Numbered from the stretch's first letter, positions 22,108-34,211 are shown. The stretch: DNA of 64,000 nucleotides from Steinernema hermaphroditum (GCA_030435675.1 CM059622.1:12214001-12278000); one strand, 5' to 3'. The notes: generated by a model from the letters alone, not told the origin. Made by a program: numbers and translations.

Positions 22108-22487
22108 CGTTGTGTCAGTGCTTCTCTGAAATGAATTGTTTAAATACTGCAGACTCAGTCGTACAATTTCTTTGGCAGCACGTGTATTGTTCAATATGTG
22201 GCTCTCGGAAGATCACGAAAACAATAGCCGGAAATCTGTCGTGAGAAATACAAAAAAAAAGACTGCATACATAATGGACGTTCAATAACAACTACTACAA
22301 TCAGTCACTCTTCCCTGAACAGCAAAATGTGATGCGGATCTATGAAGAGTGAACTTTCTATCAGTGACTGACTACTCTGTGAATATTCAATCAGAAAAGA
22401 TACTGGTTATATTGCCTTCAGATCAGTGTCCATAATTTTCGCTTTACGGCGACGTGCACTTTAAAGTGATTTTTTTATGTTCCCGAA
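22108..22487. other. upstream region of receptor 5
   Basis: No coding evidence. It would hold the promoter of receptor 5 on the minus strand, but no element is recognisable. Confidence 0.35.
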
Positions 22488-22690
22488 TCTACGGCTTACG
22501 CCGTGCAGAACGTCTCATATATGCACAAAGAAGAACAAGGTCACATGGTAGTCGCTGATTTTCTTCGGTTTCGGTGGAGCAGACGAATCCGAATAAAAAA
22601 ATGCAGCGTTCCCACTACTTTGCGCGGACGTCGAAGTCATGAAGAGCTGAATCCTGTCGTGGCGCGGTAGTAGAAAAAGACACAAAACCC
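22488..22690 (+). repeat. dispersed repeat R2, copy
   Basis: Starts ctacggcttacgccgtgca and shares the order of blocks with 23187-23345 and 33318-33560: cgtctcata, gtagtcgctgattttcttc, then a gacg(t/c)cgaag and gaatcc(t/a)gtcg block. No ends with target duplication could be fixed. Confidence 0.6.
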
Positions 22691-23186
22691 CATTTTTTGT
22701 GTCGCTTAGCTTGTCTACGTGTGATTATTTGCGCAAAACCAAATAAAACGTCACAGTCATGATGCTTTCCGATCGGGCTATCATCAGAAAAAAATTTAGG
22801 TTAACTTAACTGTCGCTTAGATTGTCGCCCAGAGTATAAGAGCCCAGAGTACCAGAGGGTCTTAAGCTCTCATATGCTAAATTCTATTAGATACATATGC
22901 TGCATGCATATCTGACTAAACGGACTTTCTCGCAAAAGGGCGTGAGAGAGACGAGGAGACCGGAGATGCTCGTATATCTTCAAAGTGGATGGCGAATTAC
23001 GTTTTTAACCGCGCTTTGATGACGATGTGCTAACTTAAACATTACCTAAACGATTTGTTTTGGATGAATTAATCGGCATTCTACGAAAATTAGTCAGCGT
23101 TGAGAAACAAATGGCGACTAGTTGACGCTGATGACGCTTGAAATATATCCGACATTTTTCCCCAGCTTATATTTTCCTTTGATTTA
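22691..23186. other. intergenic, nothing recognised
   Basis: No supported feature beyond short internal repeats (agagtataagagcccagagtaccagag). Confidence 0.3.
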
Positions 23187-23345
23187 ACGGCTTATACCGT
23201 ACAGGGCGTCTCATACATGACAAAACAGCTAAATATCACACTGTAGTCGGCGCTTATCTTCTTCCTTCGACACAGGAGCGTAATGTTGGAGCTGAAGACG
23301 GCGATCCCATGAGTTTGTGCGGGCATCAGAGAGACGAAGAGCTGA
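23187..23345 (+). repeat. dispersed repeat R2, copy
   Basis: Begins acggcttataccgtacaggg and continues gtctcatacatg and gtagtcggcgcttatcttctt in the same order as the copy at 22488. Confidence 0.6.
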
Positions 23346-23349
23346 TCCC

Positions 23350-23855
23350 CTTTATATAAATGGAGAACCGACGGGTCCGTTGGTCTGTGTGTGTGTGTGT
23401 GTTTTTCCGTGCGCACGGCGGAAACACCCACACAAAATAAGGACCCGGAGGGGAACCGAACCCGACACCGCCCGCTTACAAACAGAGAACGTTCGCAATG
23501 AGCCGCACAGACAGTTGAGATGGTAGTGCTCTACTTCCACTATCTCCCTGGCGATACTAGGCTTTGAGTTTTTTTTTTGCTGTTTTTGAGTGATTTTTTG
23601 CCTATTTTGTAAGCAGCAGTGTTTTCGGTTCGAGTTTCCTGAATCTTTACAGTTTTTGGCCCCAACTTCAGCCCTATCCATGAGGGCCAATCTTGCCGCC
23701 CGCAGGGCTACAGTTTTTGGCCCCAACTTCAGCCCTACCCATGAGAGCCAATCTTGCCGCCCGCAGGGCTATGGTGTCTTGCGGCCCGCAGGGCTACAGG
23801 CTAATTGGCTTTTAGCACCTAGAGGGCGCGAATTCGCGCGCAGCCGGGTTTATTC
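23350..23855 (-). mobile_element. tRNA-derived SINE, family R3, copy 1
   Basis: On the minus strand the element has A box CGGCTCATTGCG (23505-23494) and B box GGTTCGGTTCC (23462-23452), then a body with a (GT)n tract at 23386-23402. The distal end reads gcgcgaattcgcgccctc. A second copy in the other orientation is at 35165-35580. It includes an internal duplication of a ggccccaacttcagcccta block (near 23658 and 23719). Confidence 0.75.
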
Positions 23856-23894
23856 TGATGAAGGCGCGGTGGTGGAGGTGATCATTGTGCCAAC

Positions 23895-24090
23895 AATGAC
23901 CGAGAACGACCGCTCACTCAACTCATCCGAGTGAACGAGAGAGCGAACGGACAACCCGGCCGATCGGTCCCTGGTGTTCCAGGCCTTCTGTGAGCCAGGG
24001 CGATCATTGGCTCAATACCAACAGCCGAGAACGAGCAATCAGTCAACTCATTTCTGAGTTCACGAACGGACGACCCTGTCGATTCATCCG
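23895..24090. repeat. tandem pair of diverged 110-bp units
   Basis: The block ccgagaacgaccgctcactc...gagtgaacg...gaacggac recurs as ccgagaacgagcaatcagtc...gagttcacgaacggac. A related piece occurs at 9930-9980. Confidence 0.6.
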
Positions 24091-24099
24091 TCTCTATAA

Positions 24100-24760
24100 T
24101 TTCGCCACCAACACACACGAAAGCCTAGCATTGCTTTACATTATGCCTTTGTTGAGTTCGCAGACAACCTAAGGCGTAGGGAAACCTTCCGGTTTGGAAA
24201 TTTGTGCGCTATTCACACCATTGGCCTTTCCAGGACGTCTTATATTACACAAGAAACACAGATCACACTGTTAACGTTTTTCTTCCAGATTCGGCTGGAC
24301 ACGGAGACCTCGGAGATTCAGGGAGGCAACCAGTCATCTTCCCAGATTTTTTTTCTGTTTTCTCCCCAATTCCGCAGAACGCTGTCTGCTGTCTACAAGA
24401 GCTGTCTAAACTACCATCAACGGAACCTTCTAGAAGATCCTCTACAGTTGACAGAACCGCGAACGGCAGTTGCAGACCATTGTAGGGCTCTCGTGTGTGC
24501 GTACCACCTGCGGGTCGGTCGTTTTATGATGTGTAGTCTTGTGCCTCCGATCAGTGAATAAAGAACAGCCGATCGTCGCGAGCTTGAAGAGCGAATGTTT
24601 TTTTAAGGAGTGCCGTTGTTTTTGGCTATACCAACGTGCGTTGGATTCTACAGTGTAAATTACCCCGCGTGGCCCGATCAAGGACTTGCTACGATCGGAA
24701 TTGGCAAGCTCGGTTTACGGATTTTACTACTGGATGATCTTTGGCAGCGGACAGCCAGCC
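24100..24760. other. non-coding stretch
   Basis: Overlapping open frames on the plus strand without splice logic or motifs; nothing recognised. Confidence 0.3.
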
Positions 24761-24767
24761 GCTTTAT

Positions 24768-24826
24768 GGTGCATCGGACGGGAATCGAACCCGGGCCTCA
24801 GGCGAGCATTCACTGAACCACCGGCG
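24768..24826 (-). pseudogene. tRNA-Gly-derived pseudogene or SINE head
   Basis: The minus strand reads GGTGGTTCAGTGAATGCTCG, then CCTGAGGCCCGGGTTCGATT and CCCGTCCGATGCACC. This follows eukaryotic tRNA-Gly closely except that the anticodon stem-loop is largely deleted and the 5' acceptor arm no longer pairs with the 3' arm. It cannot fold into a full cloverleaf, so it is a relic. Confidence 0.75.
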
Positions 24827-25063
24827 TGGACCAGTATCTCTATAACGTCTAACTTCAACCAAACAATCGACACATGTTGAGACATGCGACACCAAGTCAT
24901 CGACAGAAATGGTGTTTAAAAATCTAAATTCAAATTCAACAAAATCTGGCGATCATCATTCATAGTCACTTTTATTAAATGTCATTAATGTATATGGCCT
25001 TTCGTCATCCACATGTGTTCTTGAATCATGTCGCAAGCATTAGTATTCTGAGAAAATCGGACG

Positions 25064-26154
25064 TTATGGTGTTCTTGGAGGGCTTTTCGATCCAGCTCCA
25101 ATTTTGTAATGTTTCGAGACATTGAAAGAGGAAACGGGAGATTTGTGAAGTCGAAATATCGTAGCAACATGCCCTCTGATAGATCTGAAAAGAGCCGTAA
25201 CTCAACAATGGAAATAGTGCACTTCGCTACCTGTTGAGCAGAAGATACAGGAAAGGATTAACACCTCCTACAGCTTCAGTTGCCATACCCAGCACTATGT
25301 AGGATGCTTCGCTTTTGAGCACACCGAGACTGTGCCCAAACTGCCACATGCAGCGAATCACGGTGAGATAAAGGAAAATTACGAAACACTGACAGAAAAG
25401 CTTGAGTTCTCCGGATGACACCTTGAATTGTGTTGAAAACAGATTCCTCTAAAGTGGATATTAGCTACATTTCCATTGCTCTAAGGCATACCTTGACAAT
25501 TATCATGACGACACAGGCCATGCAAAGAATGAAGGTAACAAACAGTCCAGCATAGATGAAGTAGGATTCGAGGTTTCCCACGAGGATACCCTCGTGGCCT
25601 TCAAACCAATAAGTGTTTCTCTCAATGATGTACACCATCGACAGCGCAGGAATTAAATGAATTCCAAAAATGAGCGCTGCAGTGACCCATACGCCACGCA
25701 ACATCCAATTAAAGAACTTCTTTTCCGAGAGTTTAGAGATTTTAAAGTCGCTGAAGACGATGAGCCGATTAACAGTCAGGAGGAATGTGAACAAAATGAT
25801 ACCAATCCATCCGGCACTTAGGATTGCTCCGCCAATCTGAAAATAGAGCTACATTTTTGCACAGGAACGGCAATATACTCTGCCAAAGTACGGATGAATC
25901 TGCGACTGGAAGAAGGACATGATGCTTCCGAAGAGATATCCGAGCATTTGAATACATTCGATTATGCTCATGTGGGTCATGATTCTGTAGGCTGTCGGTT
26001 TCCGGAACTCCTTCCCTTTTAGTAGTATCTGATAAAGTGTATATAGGAAACGATATGAATTGTTTCTTACCACGACTATGAGCAGATGCAGCGGCACAAC
26101 TAGCAGACATTCCACGCCGTAGATCAAACCGACCAGCACGTTATCTGGTTGCAT
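25064..26154 (-). CDS. srt-like serpentine chemoreceptor 6 (7TM)
   Basis: Exons are 26154-26071, 26028-25879, 25836-25492, 25448-25231 and 25184-25064, giving 305 residues. It begins MQPDNVLVGLIYGVECLLVV, has TAYRIMTHMSIIECIQMLG, IGGAILSAGWIGIILF, VNRLIVFSDFK, NTYWF and NPFLYLLLNR spliced to SIRGHVATIF. Exon 3 is one codon shorter and exon 4 two codons longer than the cluster norm, both in loops. The C-terminal tail is the longest of the group. Paired in sequence most closely with receptor 7 (both have IHPYFGR/VHVYLGR and WQFGH/WQFGQ). Role inferred from family. Confidence 0.85.
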
Positions 26155-26600
26155 AGGTAAATGATGTTTTCGAAATAAAAGTCGTCTCTGGAATTGGTGG
26201 AAGTGCGCACATAACAGCGTAAAAGCAACGTGCAGACATGTAATCGAGTAAGTAATTGCTATACGTAAATGACCTGATTGATGTTCTGCACAAAAACATC
26301 AAGTCTGTTGAATTTGTGCACTAAAGGTGTCCAAAGAACAGCAACCGTCTCGTCCATTTAATGCAATTCACAAAGGGTCTACATTAGGTACCAGTGCCAT
26401 GGTAATCAGTAACAAGAAGAAAACTTCCTCTTATCGTACAACTAATTTCAGATTCACCTGTTGTTTGAGGCATATATCCCCTGTAACTGATGTTCATCTG
26501 GTGAATCACATCGATGTTCACTGTTTTTAGGAATTAAGGATCCGAAGTTGGAGGAGTTTTTCCTGAACTCACGTTGCGGAGTTCATATAAGACTTCACTT
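26155..26600. other. intergenic upstream of receptor 6
   Basis: No supported feature. It would include the promoter of receptor 6. Confidence 0.3.
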
Positions 26601-26614
26601 GAGCATCATCGCAG

Positions 26615-26815
26615 AAAAAAAACGGCGTTCAGGGAACAGTGAGCGTTCCGAAGTACATTGTGGTGTACAGCGACAAGCAGTGGCCGTACGACAAACTCAA
26701 GAATTTGACGTTCACGTTGACAGTTGCCACTCAGACGTCCAACTGTCCCACAAGTGCGCCTGCGCCGCTTTACATCGCCGAGGAGTACGTACAGGTACTC
26801 CTCGGCGGATGCTGA
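26615..26815 (+). CDS. candidate orphan exon, unknown family
   Basis: A frame without ATG opens after an in-frame stop at 26600 and an acceptor (cgcag at 26614) and runs to TGA at 26813-26815. It encodes VSVPKYIVVYSDKQWPYDKL, then LTFTLTVATQTSNCPTSAPA and IAEEYVQVLLGGC. Composition and codon use look coding on this strand. No matching upstream exon was found. It may be the last exon of a lost or mobile-element gene. Confidence 0.3.
   Translation, partial: KKNGVQGTVSVPKYIVVYSDKQWPYDKLKNLTFTLTVATQTSNCPTSAPAPLYIAEEYVQVLLGGC
26776..26807. repeat. perfect 13-bp inverted repeat (hairpin)
   Basis: CGCCGAGGAGTAC and its exact reverse complement flank the 6-nt spacer gtacag. It lies within the coding-like stretch above. 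Confidence 0.9.
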
Positions 26816-27009
26816 AGCTCAAAGAAATCAAAATCAGGAACATGAACGACACATGTGGTCATTATAATCAACAGAAATTGCGGGAATTTATTTATTACGG
26901 AGAAACCGGCTTGGAGAATGTACGTGCCAACCAGAGATGCCGACTCGGGTTGATTTCGCAATCGGAGCCGGAGCCGGCTCGTGGCTCCGCTCCCCGCGAA
27001 CGGCAGGAA

Positions 27010-27405
27010 TTTTCCCTAGTATAAATTGCCGAGCCCCCGAGCCGGCGGCGCACTTCATGGGGCATCTGGGAGTCGGCAACTCGTCGAATTCAGGAGCGGA
27101 ACATCGTTTGCGGCACAGCGGACGCTTCTGAGCTTGCATCTGATGGTCCATGGTCCGGGAGTTGCGTCCTCGCTGGTACTCAGAGCGTCGGCGACCTTCA
27201 GGGTGACATCTCACGCAGCGTGATTCCTGGTGTCGGACATCTTGTTGTCAGCGGTGGTGGGACTACGGCTTCCGGGTGCCCCAATTCCCTCTGGAAGCCG
27301 GAAAACTCATACATGCCGCAGGGTTTGCCATCTGACCAAACCAGACACTCAGAGAGCGACCGGAGGGACCGACCGCTCACCACCGCGACACGAGTGAGAG
27401 CTCGA
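27010..27405 (-). mobile_element. R1 retroposon-like element, truncated copy 2
   Basis: Shares gcgcacttcatggggca, cagcggacgcttctgagct, ggtgggactacggcttccgg and the gagggaccgaccgctc end with the copy at 14684. The minus-strand start of the short frame reads MSDTRNHAA and then stops. The AATAAA-bearing end is missing or replaced. Confidence 0.65.
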
Positions 27406-29945
27406 ATATAACCTGCATGTTGTTATTATTACCGAATAAATGAAAACATTGTTTTTAGGGTTTTCAAAATCTTACTTTGATAAAAATGATCACGTCGACG
27501 GGCTAAGCGTGTTCTTGAGGGATGGCTACTGTGTTCTTTGTGAGAAATACTACCACACTATCCTGCTCTTAACCACCTGCTTTATTTTGCTTAATAAAAT
27601 GTGTTGATTATGAAGTTCACCTTGAATACGGACAATGTAAATCCATAATAAAAACGGCAAACTACTCTTTATACATATATCAAGGTGAAACGCACCCTTG
27701 CGATACCCTTGGATTGGCGTTTCAGGACCAGTCTTCAAAGATCAAACAAAACCACTTCATAACAATCTACTGCGTAGTTAGTGAGAACAACACGATTAAC
27801 AAATGACTGCGGTATTGAACTAACATACGCCAAATAACACAGATATTTCATTAACTTAACTGGAAAGGATGTAGTGGCTAGTCCTGAGCCACACTAATTA
27901 ACTGACAGGCGGTTAATTTGCGAGAAAAAATCGACTGATAACAAAAAAAACCCTTTGTTTACAAATAATTTCCATCCATCGTTTTACTTACAGGCTGTCC
28001 CAATAAAAGGCATCTAGAGAGAGATGTAGACGGTTATTTCCATGAGCATCCTAAGATGATCTCGATCAGAAACCGAAAGAGAGAAGCTAACCAGGCGTGG
28101 GCACTAGTTGTCGGATATGGTTTATAGTTGCTTCACCTCCAGGGGAGGGGTCATGTCGGGTCGGGGGTGCTACCAAAGTGATAGTGAATTTTCCTCCTCT
28201 ACAAGATGCTGCAGAGAAAACAGGCGATGATCATTACAAGAATGCACAAACAGGGCGTGTTAGGGTCTAATCGATAGAGCTTGTCTAGCTCTATGCAGCA
28301 GTGCATCAAAATTACTATGTTCATTGCTATTTTTGGCCTAAGAGGCTGGCTTTTGTTGGAAATCATTTATAGTTCTTTTACCTCCACAAATTTTGAATGT
28401 GAATTTTCCGGCCTTACAAGACGCTGCACAGAAAACACGTGCTGGTCATTACAGGAATTTGACAAAAGGGTCTGAGATGGCCCACAAGTTGGTGCAGCCC
28501 TAATAGCGAGTGTGGTCCCACCACTATTTCCCTGAATACGCATATCTGCGAATAGTAGTTTCCCCCCCCCCCCCCGCTCCCGGTACCCGATAACGGTGCG
28601 CCCACCCCTGAAGCTAACAGCTGAAAAACTGACCGGTCTAACGCTCACGAATATTACAGGCATTCTATATACATGCTCTTTTTGGATCACCCTTCATATT
28701 GTGCGTTACATTACTGTTCATCACTTTTCAGGTTTTCGGAGAGCATTGTCAATCCAACCGCTTCTTTAAACGGACTGACTCCCTGATCGAAAACTACTAC
28801 GTAGTTTGTAGGGACAAGTTAGCAGAACTATCCTCTCTATACAGCATGTACTCATTGAGAAATCTTTGAAGAAAACAAACAATTTTATTATGGAGTTCCA
28901 GAAAACCACTTAATAGCCAGACTAGCCCATTAAGTGGAGAGCGAGAACAACTCGAATAACAAGTGATCATTAAAACGTTACGTTTTAGACTACTCTAACA
29001 AGCACCGAATACCAAATTTCTCTCATAAATTTAACTGAAAGGGATGTAGAATCTACTGGTACGATTTATCGGAATCTTGTGGATACACTGAGTTTAGTTG
29101 CTTTCTTCCAAAAATGTGGAAACGGATGATCGAATTATAATTACTGCCAAAAAAACAGGAAACGCGAAAGCTCGTCTCAAAAACATGCGGAAGCTGTGCT
29201 TAGCAGACCGAAGACAAAGCAATCTCTTAGATCACCTGCTATTTAGCTAAGACAATGGTCTGTTATTGTTATTTCCAACGGTAGTTCAAGATTCGTAATA
29301 TGAAATTCACCCTAAACCGCAATGTAAGACACCTGCACACAGAATAGTACGGTAGAAGTGTCCTTATTCGTAGAGAAGCAGACTATGAATATTTATCATT
29401 GGCTTGGAAGAGAATTATTTGAAGTGCATTTACATATTCAGCGTTTTGTTTTTATTGAAGTTTTCCAATATGCGCGATTTCTTTTTAATTCAACAGCCGT
29501 TTAAGTCCGAAAAAAGTGGAACATTACTGAATTTTACACTGCAGCATAACCTGCTTGCTACCTTTCGAAGACGCACTTTCTGAACGGCTCTGAACTCAAT
29601 GATCCAATGGCGACATTCGATAGATCGATGTAAATGAAAAAGACGCCCGCCAACGAGGTCAAACATAGCTTAAAGGCCATTCTAATGGTTGTAAACTAAA
29701 TCGTCATTTTACTTTTTTTGCTCTTTTGTTATGCTGTCCTAAAACATAACATCTGAAATCGCATCGAGTTCAGTGCGTTGTTTCAAAAGTATAGAAAAAA
29801 TACGTTACGTACACAAGACGTATACGAAAACAACAGACAATGAATGCTACACCAAACGAGAGATGAACAATATTGCTCAGGACCTTTACTTTACCCCTGG
29901 ATCAATGAAATTCGACATTAAAAATATCTGTTAATGTACGACTTT
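27406..29945. repeat. diverged local duplications, no gene seen
   Basis: Segments near 28100-28260 and 28340-28480 are related (tttatagtt...ttcacctcca against tttatagtt...tttacctcca; tacaagatgctgcagagaaaac against tacaagacgctgcacagaaaac). A wider pair links 27770-27890 with 28940-29060 (gagaacaacacgattaac against gagaacaactcgaataac). A run of 14 C lies at 28562-28575. Nothing coding is supported. Confidence 0.55.
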
Positions 29946-30175
29946 ATGCAAACAGAGGATCCGTCACCAAGAAGACCATCAGCACCGTCCGACCACCCAC
30001 GCCGCTCACTCAAGCCGAAGAACCATTCTAACCCCGAAATCTGTTCCGCCAGCCGCTCACTTGGCTCGGTGAGCTCCACCATACGCCTACTACCGGGTAC
30101 AGGTTTCTTGTCGCCTTCGAATCCGACATCGTGCCTTGCGCCGAAGAAAGAAAAGAAGTAGCGACTACGGTGATC
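29946..30175 (-). repeat. dispersed repeat R2, minus-orientation copy
   Basis: Matches 8097-8240 in accgtccgaccacccac and cgccagccgctc blocks, and reversed it matches gtagtcgctacttcttttc-type blocks at 3522 and 33366. The apparent plus ORF over it is repeat-derived. Confidence 0.55.
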
Positions 30176-30424
30176 GACAGTTTTTCGTTGCGCATTTTGA
30201 GATTTCTTGCATGGTGAATACCATTGAGTCAAGAGTAAATGAATGGATGAATGAATGAATCGGTTAGCCGGCTTGGCTAATCCGATGGTGTGGCATAGAT
30301 TATACCGATAGAAATATTGCATGTAGTGGTAACACCAAAAACCAAAACCGAAAATTACAGATTTCTGACGTCGCCCTGCCTACATATTTTTGCCGTCTAT
30401 GATGGGACTGTAATTTGTTGTTGT

Positions 30425-30520
30425 TTCAATTCCCTCTGGAAGCCGCCAGTCATAGCTGTCACAGTGATTGTCGTCAGACCGATCTTATGGAGCGACTCAG
30501 AGAACGAGCTACTCAAACGA
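30425..30520 (-). repeat. R1 element fragment
   Basis: caattccctctggaagccg and gaccgatc...agcgactcagagaacga match 15071-15160 of R1 copy 1. Only about 95 bp remain. Confidence 0.5.
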
Positions 30521-30648
30521 GAGAACTCAGCTCTCAACTGCGGCAAGAGTGGAAGAGTAGTGACACATTTATCTTCAATTTTATACAAAATTTGTTCTGG
30601 CAGGTTATATGAATGACTTTAGAAATAACAGAAATTGACAGAAAAATT

Positions 30649-31678
30649 TCAAGATACACTGACAACCAATGACGAATTAACCCTCATACTGTAATTTTTG
30701 ACTTTAACTGTGTGGATCTTCCTACATCCGAGCAGCTTCCACAAGTGTAGGCGTATTGACCTGTAATAATATTATTGCGGATCGTCTTATGAATTCACCA
30801 ACTTGTTCAAAATAAGATATAGTACGGGATTCAGCCCTCCAACCGCTTGCGTTGCGGCTCCTAGAGCAACTAGCGAAGTATAATTTGTAAGGAGATCCTG
30901 TCCAAACTGCCATATAGCACGAATTATTGAAAGATACAAGAAGATTACAAAACACTGAAAGAACAGTTTGATCTCGCCCGAAGATATTTTGAATTGCGAT
31001 GAGTAGAGATTTCTCTGAATAATACCATGAAATGTTAGTTATAACGATTCAAGACGTACCTTCACAATAATCATGATCACACAGGCGATACAAGTAATGA
31101 AGGTTATAATTAGGACAACGATGATAAACCAGGATTCAAAGGTGCCCAGAACAGTGATGTTTCCCTCGGCAAACCAATAAGTACTCTTTTCGATGACATA
31201 TATCATCGCATACTCAGGAGCGACGTGAATAGCGAAATCTAGAGCAGTCAACGTCCACGTTGTAAGCAGCATAGTGTTGAAAAATCTCTTCTCGGAAACA
31301 GCCGTCAACCTCAATTCACTAAATACGATGAGTCGATTTAGGGTCAGCAGGAAAGTGAATAACACGATCCCAGTCCAGCCGGCGTTTATGAGGCATCCTC
31401 CAATCTGGAAAACGTCCAATTTCGTTTTTGCACCGCCAGCATACCCTTCCAAGATATACGTGAACTGTAGACTGAAACAGCGACATAATAGCTCCAAGAA
31501 GATATCCAACCATCTGGAGGCACTCGCATGCGCTCATGTGGGTCATTATCCGATAGGCTATTCGATTTCGAAATTCTTTCCCTCTTAGCAGTATCACTAC
31601 TATGAGAATATGAAGAGGAATAATCAGGAAGCATTCGAAAGCGTAGATCATTCCAGCGATAACACTTTCCGACGTCAT
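30649..31678 (-). CDS. srt-like serpentine chemoreceptor 7 (7TM), intron 1 lost
   Basis: Exons are 31678-31445, 31404-31060, 31014-30803 and 30760-30649, giving 300 residues. Exons 1 and 2 of the other receptors are fused without an intron: MTSESVIAGMIYAFECFLII runs on through LRGKEFRN into IAYRIMTHMSACECLQMVG. The fused exon (234 nt) equals 84+150 exactly. Later landmarks are IGGCLINAGWTGIVLF, LNRLIVFSELR, STYWF and NPVLYLILNK spliced to SIRLHLWKLLG. Precise loss of an intron suggests recombination with a reverse-transcribed copy or clean deletion (inference). The gene is otherwise intact. Confidence 0.85.
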
Positions 31679-33317
31679 GGCCTTTGAGTGCTTCCTTAAT
31701 TTAGGTGTTGGTGCGATCTGAAAGCACGTAGTATGAGAGTACAAGCTAGAAAACTGAGTAGGAGAAAATAATATTAACCTTAAGGCCACAGCAGGTAGAT
31801 ACGCAAAGATACCATGCCCACATAAGGGCAAATCGGATCAATTGTGTTACGCGGAAATAAATACCAAATGAGGAACGAATGGCACGAAGAAGATCGAAAA
31901 ATAGGAACTCGCGATAGCGCATGTTTCCAAGGTGACCTCAATAACTTCATAAGCTGGGACAGTCTTGTTAGCGGCACATGTAGAACATAGGTAGCCTTTC
32001 TTTCTGAAAGGCTACAGCATCATGAAGAAACACTTCGTTTCCGAATGAGAGCCCAAAAATTCAGTGTATATATTTTTAAGTGTATATATTCAGTGTACAC
32101 AAAAATTCAGTGTATAAACCTGGCAAATTATTTGGAGGGATAATTCTTGGAAGAGTAGTGAAGTAGTTTCTGAATACATTTCAGGAAACAGTCATGGCTA
32201 GGCCATTAAACAATCATTGAAATGGCCAACCATTTTCGATGCGCCAACCCAATATTAAGTGACCTGTCACTGTACCTCGAAACTCGCTTGTAATTGACAT
32301 AATTACCTAGAATCAACGAAGCGCCGTGCTCTGTTAATTAAGGCGTACTGTGTTTAGGTCTTGCGCAACGCACAAAAACACATATAACAAGACTGTGGAG
32401 AAAAAAATGACACTATGATCGACATGGAAGTTTAAAGGACCAATCAAAAAGAAGTTGTGAAAACAGGGAGAAACAGGAGTACCGTAGGGCTTCATAATTC
32501 CGCATCCCAAATTAACAACAATCGACAAAAAAAACGATCTAGCGAGGATCTTGATAACAACTCCGTGTCATACACTGGGAGAGTCTTGTTAGTGGCAAAT
32601 ATAGAATTTACATAGCTCTGACCTGACCACCTTTACTGCCTGACCACACCCTGTCCTTTCTGAAAGGCTACAACATCGAGAAGAAGTACTTCAATTGCTA
32701 GTGAGAACAACTGCTTGGAATCCAACAAACACCATGTTCTGTTAGTGAAGGCGTGTCGTTTTTAGATCTTGCGCGACGGGAAAGTCACATACAACAAGTC
32801 TGTGTGACTTGAGAATAATACAAGACTATGGTACTTGAATGCGGTAGTTCAAAAGAGCAATTAAAAAAATCGTTTGACCTTATGTACGAACAACAACAAT
32901 ACGTACATACAAACTCAATTCGTATACCTTAGTAATGTAACACAACATAACCAAAACGTGATCTATTTGTCATAGCGCACATGTAGTGATACTTAGAAAG
33001 CACTAGAGGGTAAAGAATATGTTCATATTAGTCCCTATAATTGGGTCATATTTATACGGTAGAAATAATGAAGAAAGAAGAACGGAATCGGTCATCCTTT
33101 AAATGCTAAATACAGGCTAGACAACGAAGGTTAATGAAAAATAGGAAAACAAAAGTGCCCATAAGAGTGCACTTAGAGAATGAACGCCAAACCGATTATC
33201 TGCATGAGGATCAATCAAATATTTACCGGAAATTCAGAAATAAACTCAATCCACAGTCCATTAGTAGTTCCAAAAAGAGTTTTTAGTTTTAAACCGAGTT
33301 TATACTCTTGATTCAAC
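31679..33317. repeat. intergenic with diverged tandem duplication
   Basis: Blocks at 31957-32030 and 32322-32400 recur at 32576-32680 and 32728-32800 (cagtcttgttagcggcaca/gagtcttgttagtggcaaa; tttctgaaaggctaca in both; ggtcttgcgcaacg/gatcttgcgcgacg). No coding evidence. Confidence 0.6.
31991..32015. repeat. perfect 10-bp stem-loop
   Basis: GTAGCCTTTC and GAAAGGCTAC flank TTTCT. The diverged copy near 32660 keeps only the right arm. Confidence 0.8.
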
Positions 33318-33560
33318 GACCTACGCCGTGCAAGGCGTTACTAAAAGCAAAAAGAAGATAAACATCGTAGCCGTCGCTTCTCCTCTTTGTTCGGCACGGG
33401 CATATCGATGTCCGAATGAAAAACGGCGATTCCCATTAGTTAGCGCGGGCGTCGAAGCGGCGAAAAACTGAATCCAGTCGAAGCGCGGCGGTGGAGCACA
33501 GCGAAAATGGTGTCGCGAGCGCCGCGACAGAGGTGAAGAAGCCATCTTCTGTTCGACTTC
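33318..33560 (+). repeat. dispersed repeat R2, copy
   Basis: Starts acctacgccgtgcaaggcg and contains gtagccgtcgcttctcctc and gcggcggtggagcacagcga, in the same order as the copies at 22488 and 23187 and sharing the last block with 9745. Confidence 0.6.
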
Positions 33561-34211
33561 GGAGTTGAAATGAAAGAATGAACAAATGAAAGACCGCTCC
33601 AAACCATGTATTCAAACTATGAGATTCACACATGAGCTAAGTTCAGGTTTTTGTCTTTTTAGGACAGCGTATTCACGATATATTCACAAATGTGAGACCA
33701 CTCGCTCTCTCCCTCAGGCTGTCTGAGCCGACTGAATTGACTGAATGGTCATTCCTGGCTGTCGTTGTGTGGTGTCTACATACATCTGGGCAAGTGCGTA
33801 GTTGCGTTCGGCGCGCCAGAAGGCGGGCTATCACGAACATATGTCCCTTTTCAGCCCGGTCCACACCATAGCCCGGTATTACATATACTCATGCCCAATT
33901 GTGCTCTGGGTACATGGGAGATACCAATCGACTACTTAGACGCCCAGCTGCAATATGAGCTAATGCGCACCCGAACTCTGTTACACCGTGAGAAGAGACT
34001 GCGCTTAGGCCTTCCTACGTCATGTCTCCGGTACGTCGGAGGTGTCATCAGGTGCGCGTGACATTGGCGTGCAGGATGCATGTATCAGCGCATCCGCAGC
34101 TCAATACCATGGGCCCTAAAAGGGTCTGTCATCGGCTGCGCCGAGCTACCGTATCCGAAAGAAGCGGCGCTCAGGTACGGCAGCCCAGTCGCGGCGGGAG
34201 CGTCCACTCCA
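33561..34211. other. non-coding stretch
   Basis: GC content is higher than in neighbouring intergenic DNA. No domain or splice pattern was found in the open frames. Confidence 0.3.
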
